A stretch of 6,664 nucleotides of DNA from AWTP1-13 sp044868325 (GTDB taxonomy: Bacteria; Pseudomonadota; Alphaproteobacteria; Rhizobiales; Hyphomicrobiaceae), in contig JBIOWI010000077.1 of assembly GCA_044868325.1 (NCBI GenBank), positions 1 to 6,664 of the forward strand. Reading direction: 5' to 3'. Under the pieces are notes generated by a model. That model worked only from the letters and a program-made list of their open reading frames with translations. It was not told the DNA's origin and made no database searches. Positions 1 through 4,563 of the stretch are shown here, piece after piece. Numbering within the stretch: position 1 is the first letter of the stretch; every line of letters begins with the position of its first letter. The translations under genes were made by a program, and so were the position numbers.

Positions 1-160
1 CGAGGTCGAACGAGCCGGCGCCTATGAGCTTCACGGCCTCAGCGCCAGAGGCGGCCTCGGTGACTCGATAGCCCTCGCCCTCGAAACAGCGGCGCAGCAA
101 GAGGCGCACCTTGGCATCGTCCTCGACAATCAGGATGTGGCTCGTGGATTCCTTGACCAT
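1..160 (-). CDS. Response regulator, receiver domain N-terminus (partial, runs off left edge)
   Basis: Reading the minus strand from ATG at 160 gives 53 residues that begin a CheY-like receiver domain. After a short lead comes the first beta strand, HILIVEDD, with the acidic pair D14-D15 that helps bind Mg2+. A helix containing VRLLLRRCFEGEGY and a second strand and helix, RVTEAASGAEAVKLI, follow. The window ends at about GSFDL, just before the strand that should carry the phospho-accepting aspartate. The output domain is therefore unseen, and the class (OmpR, NtrC, FixJ or single-domain) cannot be told from the protein. A cytoplasmic partner of a sensor histidine kinase is expected from the family. 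A GGGG run 5 nt upstream of the ATG is a modest ribosome site. The gene is divergent from the hypothetical protein/permease pair, and a tandem repeat lies 29-48 nt upstream of its start codon. The family call is secure; the signal sensed and the targets are unknown. Confidence 0.87.
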   Translation of the reverse strand, partial: MVKESTSHILIVEDDAKVRLLLRRCFEGEGYRVTEAASGAEAVKLIGAGSFDL

Positions 161-182
161 CACGACCCCGGCGTGCGGTTGA

Positions 183-208
183 AGCATACTCCATTACACT
201 TCATTACA
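183..208 (-). promoter_or_regulatory. Tandem 10-bp direct repeat with a -10-like hexamer, upstream of the response regulator
   Basis: On the minus strand, 208 to 189 reads TGTAATGAAG followed directly by TGTAATGGAG. These are two 10-bp units differing at one base and phased at about one helical turn. They are followed immediately by TATGCT (188-183), a 4/6 match to the -10 hexamer. The TTGTAA at 209-204 could be a poor -35, but its 15-nt spacing is short. Head-to-tail repeats of this period are typical of sites bound by OmpR/PhoB-type winged-helix regulators, so autoregulation by the adjacent response regulator is a reasonable inference. The local AT-richness against a GC-rich background fits a promoter. 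The tandem repeat itself is plain in the sequence; its function is not. Confidence 0.4.
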
Positions 209-331
209 AGCCCACGATCGGCGCAAGACATCGATCTGGTGGCATGCTCCGGCAGTGCAGTCCCGGGCGCATGAAGTGCAGGGCCTGCCCAACCTGTAAG
301 GCCTCGCTCCCCGTGCCCAATCCGACCCGGA

Positions 332-345
332 CTGATCCAAATCAA
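332..345. promoter_or_regulatory. FNR/FixK-like site upstream of the hypothetical protein/permease pair
   Basis: CTGAT-CCAA-ATCAA matches the FNR/FixK consensus TTGAT-N4-ATCAA at 9 of 10 specified positions. Its centre is at 338.5. A class II FNR-type promoter centres the site about 41.5 nt upstream of the transcript start, which would put that start near 380, with a short leader before the GTG codons at 403 and 412. The site falls inside the longest version of the downstream ORF, which argues that the N-terminal extension of that ORF is not translated. No strong -10 is visible. One off-consensus base and the lack of experimental support keep confidence moderate. Confidence 0.45.
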
Positions 346-411
346 GGCATGCTGCCGCCACAGGCTTCATCCTCATCCCGTTACCAGATCGCAATCGGGC
401 CAGTGGGCGCA

Positions 412-909
412 GTGACCATAGCACGCACGGACAAGGTTCGCCTCGTAGTCGGACTCTTCAGCAGCGCCGAGAAGCTGGCGCTTGCGCTCGCCGATCTCAG
501 TGCCCGGCACTTGACGCCAGCCCAGATCCGCGTGATTGCGCAACCCGAAGCTCTGAACGGCGCTCTCACAAACTGGCCGACTGCGGGAGATGCCCGAGGC
601 TTCGCCGCCTGGGTCGTTTGCCGGCCGGCGGAGGGGTCCGTGCCCTGGGCGCTCAGCGCGAATGGCCAAGAGGACCAGGCAGCAGAGCAGGATGCGCATG
701 CGCTGCTGGGCCTGCATCATTGGGCCCTGCGCCGGCAGGTGCAGCAGCTCGACCGCCACCTTCGTGCCGGCGGCGCGCTGTTGCTGATTGAGCCTCACAC
801 CGACGCCGAGGAATGGGAGGCCTGCACGGCGCTGCTGCGGCATGCATCGGGAGGTGTCCAGACCCACGAGATCGCTCGGCTCCACGAGCCCACCGACGAC
901 GCACCGTGA
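412..909 (+). CDS. Hypothetical protein, about 165 aa, alpha/beta stress-protein-like
   Basis: I do not recognise this protein with certainty. The ORF is open from ATG 244 (221 aa), but its first 50 or so residues are rich in Cys, Pro and Ser and look untranslated. They also cover the FNR-like site at 332-345. I therefore prefer GTG 412, with GTG 403 and ATG 349 as alternatives. None has a strong Shine-Dalgarno sequence. From 412 the protein starts with strand VRLVVGLF, helix SSAEKLALALADLSARHL and strand QIRVIAQ. Its second half has a helix with WALRRQVQQLDRHL, then strand GGALLLIEP, helix DAEEWEACTALLRHA and strand GVQTHEI. The two beta-alpha-beta units suggest a ferredoxin-like fold reminiscent of small YflT/DUF1269-type stress proteins; this is a pattern impression only. 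No signal peptide or membrane segment is seen. The stop codon TGA overlaps a GTG in the permease frame (906-909), and the likely permease ATG is 35 nt on, so the two are probably cotranscribed. Confidence 0.6.
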   Translation: MTIARTDKVRLVVGLFSSAEKLALALADLSARHLTPAQIRVIAQPEALNGALTNWPTAGDARGFAAWVVCRPAEGSVPWALSANGQEDQAAEQDAHALLGLHHWALRRQVQQLDRHLRAGGALLLIEPHTDAEEWEACTALLRHASGGVQTHEIARLHEPTDDAP

Positions 910-927
910 GTCTAGTGGCAAGGGAAA

Positions 928-934
928 GAGGGGG
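928..934 (+). promoter_or_regulatory. Ribosome binding site that decides the permease start
   Basis: GAGGGGG ends 10 nt before ATG 945. The other in-frame candidates, GTG 906 (overlapping the upstream stop) and ATG 813 (well inside the upstream gene), have no purine-rich tract ahead of them. This supports ATG 945. Confidence 0.5.
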
Positions 935-944
935 ATACCCGGCA

Positions 945-2225
945 ATGGACGGCAAGCACCGTGCGGCGGCGGTCGTAGTCGAGGCTAGGAACGGTGCCGC
1001 CGAGGTCAGCCTCAAGCGCGTGCTGACGCTGTCTCATGCTCTGCTCTATGGCATGGGCGTCACGATCGGCGCGGGCATCTACGTGCTCATCGGCGCGGCA
1101 GCGGCACGTGCCGGCATGCAGGCGCCGCTTGCCTTCGTAGCGGCGGCGATCCTGATGGGCCTTACCGCCGCTTCCTTCGCCGAGCTTGGTGGGCGCATGC
1201 CGGTCGCAGCCGGCGAGGCCGCCTACATCCGCGCGGCGTTCGGATCGGACCGCCTCGCGCTGGCGGTGGGCGTCCTGGTGATCGGCATTGCCGTGGTGGC
1301 GGCCGCGGCCATCAGCGTCGGCAGCGCCGGCTACCTCGGCGTGTTCGTCAGCCTGCCCGAGCCCATCCTTGTCGGCGTGGTGGTTCTGGGCATGGGCGCC
1401 ATCGCCGCGTGGGGCATCAAGGAATCGGTCACCTTTGCGGCCGTCATGACCCTGATCGAAGTAGGTGGGCTCGTTTTCCTCATCGCCGCCGGCGCCGTCA
1501 AGGAGCCGGACCTCGTCAGCCGCTTGCCCGAGATGCTGCCGCCGGCCAACCCAGCCGCCCTTGTCGGCCTCATCGGCGCGGCCCACCTCGCCGTGTTCGC
1601 CTTCGTCGGCTTCGAAGCCGTCGTCAACGTGGCGGAGGAGCTGCACGCGCCGCAGCAGACCCTGCCGCGCGCCATCTTCCTCACCCTGGCGCTGACGACG
1701 CTGCTCTACGTCCTCGTGGTTTGGGTCGCCCTCGTTGCCGTATCACCGGCCGAGCTGGCGGCGGCCAAGGCGCCGCTGGCGCTGGTGTTCGAGCGGCTCA
1801 CGGGCGCCTCGCCGCGCGTCATGAGCCTGATCGCCGTCATCGCCACCCTCAACGGCATTATCGTGCAGATTATCCTCGCTGCGCGAGTGCTCTATGGCCT
1901 CGCGCGCCACGGCATCCTGCCGGCGCCGCTGGGCCAGGTGAGCCCCGTCACTCACACGCCGCTGCTCGCCACGGCGCTCGTCGGCGCCATCGTTCTCACG
2001 CTGGCGCTGCTGCTGCCGCTGGAGCACCTGGCCGACCTCACTTCGCGCTTCACGCTGATCTTGTTCGCCCTTGTCAACTTGGCCCTCATCCGCATCAAGG
2101 CAGATGAGGGCGCGCCGCCACGCGACGGCTACGTCGCGCGGCAATGGGTACCCTGGGCGGGGTTCGTTAGCTGTGTGGCCTTCCTGCTAGCCGATCTGGC
2201 GATGCTCGCCTTGGGACGCCCTTGA
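945..2225 (+). CDS. APC-superfamily amino-acid permease
   Basis: From ATG 945 the product is 426 aa and is an inner-membrane secondary transporter, expected to move amino acids by H+ symport or exchange. The first membrane segment carries GMGVTIGAGIYVL (residues 36-48), the broken-helix substrate motif of the APC fold. Residues 75-90, AASFAELGGRMPVAAG, match the loop after segment 2. Segment 6 has FAFVGFEAVVNVAEE (218-232), the usual aromatic-rich motif ending in paired glutamates, followed by a typical QQTLPRAI. Residues 313-326, with ARVLYGLARHGILP, fit the segment 8 motif. I count about 11 hydrophobic segments. The protein stops soon after WVPWAGFVSCVAFLLADLAMLAL, so the twelfth segment usual in the family seems to be absent. 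The arrangement resembles CAT/YfnA-type transporters more than LysP-type ones, but substrate specificity cannot be read from sequence. It probably shares a transcript with the gene ending at 909, and so may answer to the FNR-like site upstream. Confidence 0.9.
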   Translation: MDGKHRAAAVVVEARNGAAEVSLKRVLTLSHALLYGMGVTIGAGIYVLIGAAAARAGMQAPLAFVAAAILMGLTAASFAELGGRMPVAAGEAAYIRAAFGSDRLALAVGVLVIGIAVVAAAAISVGSAGYLGVFVSLPEPILVGVVVLGMGAIAAWGIKESVTFAAVMTLIEVGGLVFLIAAGAVKEPDLVSRLPEMLPPANPAALVGLIGAAHLAVFAFVGFEAVVNVAEELHAPQQTLPRAIFLTLALTTLLYVLVVWVALVAVSPAELAAAKAPLALVFERLTGASPRVMSLIAVIATLNGIIVQIILAARVLYGLARHGILPAPLGQVSPVTHTPLLATALVGAIVLTLALLLPLEHLADLTSRFTLILFALVNLALIRIKADEGAPPRDGYVARQWVPWAGFVSCVAFLLADLAMLALGRP

Positions 2226-2304
2226 ACGGGCGCGTCCATCCTGCCATGGCGTGCATACCTCCTGCTCTCGGAGCTTGCAGTCGCATCCGCCAGGGATTCG
2301 GCGA

Positions 2305-2700
2305 CTAGTCGATTTCCCGCACCGACACGACGCGAAACGTGCGCAGAGCGTCATCCTGCTCCCTGATGGACACGTACTCGCCCGGCAGGAACGTATGCCG
2401 CTCGAAACGGAAACCGCTCTCGTCGTGCGTGGGGTCGCCATGGATGTCATAGTGGAACGCCCAAACCCCACCGCGCTTGTGCATGATGTGCCCGACCTCG
2501 TCGGCCTCGTGCGCCCAGAAGCGGCGTACGCGGCAGCGGTCTTTCAGCTCCTTCCAGGCCGCGAGGACGATATGACCCTTGGCGTCGAGGGGGGCGATGA
2601 AGTCGTAGCCCCGTTCACTGCTGCCGTTGGGGAAGTCGTGATCGCGCGCCAGCTCCAGCCGCACGCGCCGCAACAGCTTCTCGGCATCAACCTTCTTCAT
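2305..2700 (-). CDS. Conserved protein of unknown function, 131 aa
   Basis: Reading starts at ATG 2700, preceded 8 nt upstream by a perfect AAGGAGGT. The frame is open for 28 more codons upstream, but that part covers the Shine-Dalgarno sequence and regulatory sites and is not expected to be translated. The protein is small, soluble and charged: a basic N-terminal helix (KKVDAEKLLRRVRLELARD), then DFPNGSSERGYDFIAPLDAKGHI, AAWKELKDRCRVRRFW (residues 48-62), an aspartate- and histidine-rich middle (HYDIHGDPTHDESGFRF, 83-99) and a strand-rich C-terminus (HTFLPGEYVSIRE, TFRVVSV). The pattern matches an uncharacterised family that I recall from alphaproteobacteria, without a known activity. No catalytic signature is evident; the His/Asp cluster could bind metal, which is speculative. 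It is divergent from the kinase gene, and the perfect FNR/FixK palindrome is centred 77 nt upstream of its start codon, a spacing that suits direct activation. Confidence 0.82.
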   Translation of the reverse strand: MKKVDAEKLLRRVRLELARDHDFPNGSSERGYDFIAPLDAKGHIVLAAWKELKDRCRVRRFWAHEADEVGHIMHKRGGVWAFHYDIHGDPTHDESGFRFERHTFLPGEYVSIREQDDALRTFRVVSVREID

Positions 2701-2708
2701 TGGACACG

Positions 2709-2716
2709 ACCTCCTT
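2709..2716 (-). promoter_or_regulatory. Strong Shine-Dalgarno for the 131-aa protein
   Basis: The minus strand reads AAGGAGGT, a full complement to the 16S rRNA tail, with 8 nt before ATG 2700. It is the best ribosome site in the window. It fixes the start and suggests high translation once the gene is transcribed. Confidence 0.85.
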
Positions 2717-2742
2717 GTGCCAGGCCAGAACGTGGTTGGCCG

Positions 2743-2755
2743 ATCCTCTGAGGAT
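2743..2755. repeat. Perfect inverted repeat ATCCTC-T-GAGGAT
   Basis: Six-base arms surround a single T. The repeat lies between the FNR/FixK palindrome and the start of the minus-strand 131-aa gene. If the FNR site sits at the usual -41.5, this repeat overlaps the expected -10 region on the minus strand (transcript start near 2736). It could be a second operator, such as a repressor site. A 1-nt centre makes an RNA hairpin less likely than a DNA-binding dyad. It may also be chance. Confidence 0.35.
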
Positions 2756-2770
2756 GGCGACCTGATGGCC

Positions 2771-2784
2771 TTGACTGAGGTCAA
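2771..2784. promoter_or_regulatory. FNR/FixK-type box, perfect palindrome
   Basis: TTGAC-TGAG-GTCAA is a perfect dyad that fits the FNR/FixK/Anr family consensus TTGAY-N4-RTCAA, where the GAC/GTC variant is used in alphaproteobacteria. It is centred at 2777.5. For the minus-strand gene a class II geometry gives a transcript start near 2736 and a leader of about 36 nt. For the plus-strand kinase gene it would give a start near 2819 and a leader of roughly 100-140 nt, so control there is possible but less direct. The site suggests induction under low oxygen or a related redox or nitric-oxide signal. The match is direct; the identity of the regulator is inference. Confidence 0.65.
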
Positions 2785-2889
2785 AGCCGGCCGCCCGTCC
2801 CTCGGGCACCTACTGACCGCGATTAGCAGCGAAGTATCGGGTGCCTGACGGGATCACGGAGCGGTTTGTCCGCGTTTACCTGACCGGGG

Positions 2890-2904
2890 TCGGTACCCTA
2901 CCGA
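2890..2904 (+). repeat. Inverted repeat TCGGTA-CCC-TACCGA before the kinase gene
   Basis: Perfect 6-bp arms flank a CCC centre and end 12 nt before ATG 2917. In RNA this would be a tight hairpin with a 3-nt loop in the kinase leader, and in DNA an operator-like dyad. No T-run follows, so it does not look like an intrinsic terminator. Its position suggests an effect on initiation or expression of the kinase gene, but no known motif is recognised. Confidence 0.35.
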
Positions 2905-2916
2905 GAGTGCGCAGGA

Positions 2917-4563
2917 ATGAGGTGCTCAACGGCAACTGACACTGCGACCGAAGGAGACGGTCATGAACAGGCGCAAGTCATCGCGTTCTTAGGCGATCCG
3001 GCGTCCTATCCTGCCAAGCCGAAGCGGGTGGAGCGGTTCGAGACGCATGGCGCGCTCGTGTTTCTCGCGGGCGAAGGGGCCTGGAAGATCAAGCGCGCCG
3101 TGCACTTTCCCTACATGGACTTCTCGACGCTTGAGAAGCGCAAGGCGGCGTGCGCGCGCGAGGTCGAGATCAACCGGCGGCTGGCGCCCGAGATCTATCT
3201 CGGCCTGACGGCGATCACGCTGAGCCGCGATGGCCGCTTGCAACTCGGCGGCACCGGCGAGATCGTCGAATGGGCCGTGCACATGCGCCGCTTCGACCAG
3301 GCGGCGCTGCTGAGCCAGATCGCTGACGCCGGGCCAATCCGGTCGGATCTGGCCGTCGCTCTCGCCGATGTCGTGTTCGAGAGCCATCGGGCCGCTCCTC
3401 TCGCCCGCCGCGATGGCGGCGCCGAACGCGTTGGGCAGCTCGTGGGTTCGGTCCAGCGCACGCTCGCAACGCTGACAGACACGTTCGATGCCGCCGCGGT
3501 CCAACGCTTTGGCGAGCGTGCCGCCAGCGCGCTGGGGCACGCTAAGGCCATTCTCAACGAGCGTGCAGCGGCCGGCCTCGTTCGCCGCTGCCACGGCGAT
3601 CTGCATCTCAACAACATCGTGCTCTGGCGCGGCCGTCCGGTGCTGTTCGATGCCATCGAGTTCGATGAGGAATTGGCCACCATCGACACCCTCTACGACC
3701 TCGCCTTCCTATTGATGGACCTCGATAAGCGCGGACAGCGCGGCGTCGCCAATGAGGTGCTCAATCGCTATCTGTGGCGCTCCGGAGCCGAGCTGGACTT
3801 GCACGGCTTGGCAGCCCTGCCGCTGTTTCTCGGGCTCAGAGCCGCCATCCGCGCCATGGTCACGGCCGAGCGCGCCCAGCAGGAGAACCCCGAGGCCAGC
3901 GTCCGCCATCGGCAGAGAGCGCGGGACTATTTGCAGGCGGCAAACGCCTATCTGGCCCCGCGCCCATCGCGGCTCATTGCCGTCGGTGGCCTCTCCGGCA
4001 CCGGCAAGTCGACCTTGGCACACAGGCTGGCGCCCGAGCTTGGTCCGGCGCCGGGCGCCGTGCACTTGACGAGCGACATGGAGCGAAAACGGCTGCAGGG
4101 CGTGGAGGCAACCGTCCGCCTCGCACCTGAAGCCTACACGCACGCTGCCAGGGATAGGATCTACGTCGTGCTCTACGAAAGGGCGCGGGATGTGCTGACC
4201 GCCGGCCACGCCGTGATCGTCGATGCGGTGTTCGCCAAGCCCGAACAGCGGGCGAGGATTGAGGCGGTCACGACCGAGCTTGGCGTTCCGTTCCATGGGC
4301 TGTGGCTCACCGCGCCGTCGGAGAAGTTGCTGAATCGCGTGGCGACCCGCCGGGATGATGCGTCCGACGCTACGTCCGAGGTCGTCAGGCGTCAGCTCGG
4401 CTGGCACCTTGGAGCCTTCGCCAAGACCTGGAAGGAAATCGACGGTTCCGGCAGCGCCGAAGAGACGCTGCGGAATGCCCTCGACGCACTCGGGCTCAGT
4501 GGAGCCCGACATAGCAAGCATAAGCCAAATAGGACCGCTTCAGAAAGGCTCAGCCGGCCATGA
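2917..4563 (+). CDS. Fused aminoglycoside phosphotransferase-like kinase and P-loop (AAA_33) kinase
   Basis: The open frame gives 548 aa with two kinase modules. The N-terminal one (about residues 20-345) begins with VIAFLGDPASYP and the WKIKRAVHFPYMDFSTLEKR block. It carries a phosphotransferase catalytic loop, HGDLHLNN (H226, D228, N233), and the metal-binding LFDAIEFD (D245). The C-terminal one (about 350-530) has a Walker A, GLSGTGKS (358-365, K364), then SDMERKRLQG and VIVDAVFAKPEQR, typical of COG0645-type predicted kinases. The two-module architecture is a known COG2187-COG0645 fusion, cytosolic, with an unknown natural substrate; antibiotic resistance should not be assumed. The start is problematic. 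ATG 2917 is in frame but has no proper ribosome site, and its first 17 residues look unlike the family. A good SD plus ATG at 2951-2965 is out of frame by one base. The stop overlaps the next gene's ATG (ATGA, 4560-4563), indicating coupled translation with the acyl-CoA synthetase. Confidence 0.85.
   Translation: MRCSTATDTATEGDGHEQAQVIAFLGDPASYPAKPKRVERFETHGALVFLAGEGAWKIKRAVHFPYMDFSTLEKRKAACAREVEINRRLAPEIYLGLTAITLSRDGRLQLGGTGEIVEWAVHMRRFDQAALLSQIADAGPIRSDLAVALADVVFESHRAAPLARRDGGAERVGQLVGSVQRTLATLTDTFDAAAVQRFGERAASALGHAKAILNERAAAGLVRRCHGDLHLNNIVLWRGRPVLFDAIEFDEELATIDTLYDLAFLLMDLDKRGQRGVANEVLNRYLWRSGAELDLHGLAALPLFLGLRAAIRAMVTAERAQQENPEASVRHRQRARDYLQAANAYLAPRPSRLIAVGGLSGTGKSTLAHRLAPELGPAPGAVHLTSDMERKRLQGVEATVRLAPEAYTHAARDRIYVVLYERARDVLTAGHAVIVDAVFAKPEQRARIEAVTTELGVPFHGLWLTAPSEKLLNRVATRRDDASDATSEVVRRQLGWHLGAFAKTWKEIDGSGSAEETLRNALDALGLSGARHSKHKPNRTASERLSRP
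2951..2965 (+). promoter_or_regulatory. Orphaned ribosome site and ATG, out of frame with the kinase
   Basis: AAGGAG (2951-2956) lies 6 nt ahead of ATG 2963, by far the best initiation signal for this gene. Read from that ATG, however, the frame closes after 9 codons at TAG 2990-2992. The conserved kinase frame resumes at GCG 2971. One extra base between 2966 and 2970 would give MNQAQVIAFL, a normal-looking family start. A 1-nt loss (mutation or sequence error) is the simplest reading. Confidence 0.5.

Noticed and set aside
1409..2107. Plus-strand ORF of 232 codons inside the permease
   Set aside because: It is extremely rich in Arg, Pro and Ala and lies in another frame of a clear membrane transporter.
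2167..2256. Minus-strand mini-ORF after AGGAGGT (2257-2263), 26-29 codons, antisense to the permease end
   Set aside because: The SD-like tract and ATG at 2247 are tempting, but the peptide is arginine-rich, matches nothing recognised, and probably arises by chance.
2226..2304. Possible bidirectional terminator between the convergent genes
   Set aside because: Only a weak, imperfect stem around CTGCTCTCGGAGC is present, with no T-run on either strand.
2251..2751. Plus-strand ORF of 166 codons opposite the 131-aa gene
   Set aside because: It lacks a ribosome site and protein-like pattern, whereas the minus-strand gene has a perfect SD and a family-like sequence.
2805..2845. GGCACC ... GGTGCC inverted repeat in the divergent region
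   Set aside because: Arms of 6 bp separated by 29 nt are expected by chance at this GC content, and nothing else marks a structured leader.
161..2916. EcfG-type general stress promoters (GGAAC-N16/17-CGTT)
   Set aside because: The GGAAC occurrences seen lie inside coding sequence, and none was found in the intergenic regions.
2917..4563. Antibiotic resistance role for the phosphotransferase-like kinase
   Set aside because: The HGDLHLNN motif only shows the broad kinase fold. The fusion with a COG0645-type P-loop kinase and the metabolic neighbours point away from a dedicated aminoglycoside resistance enzyme.
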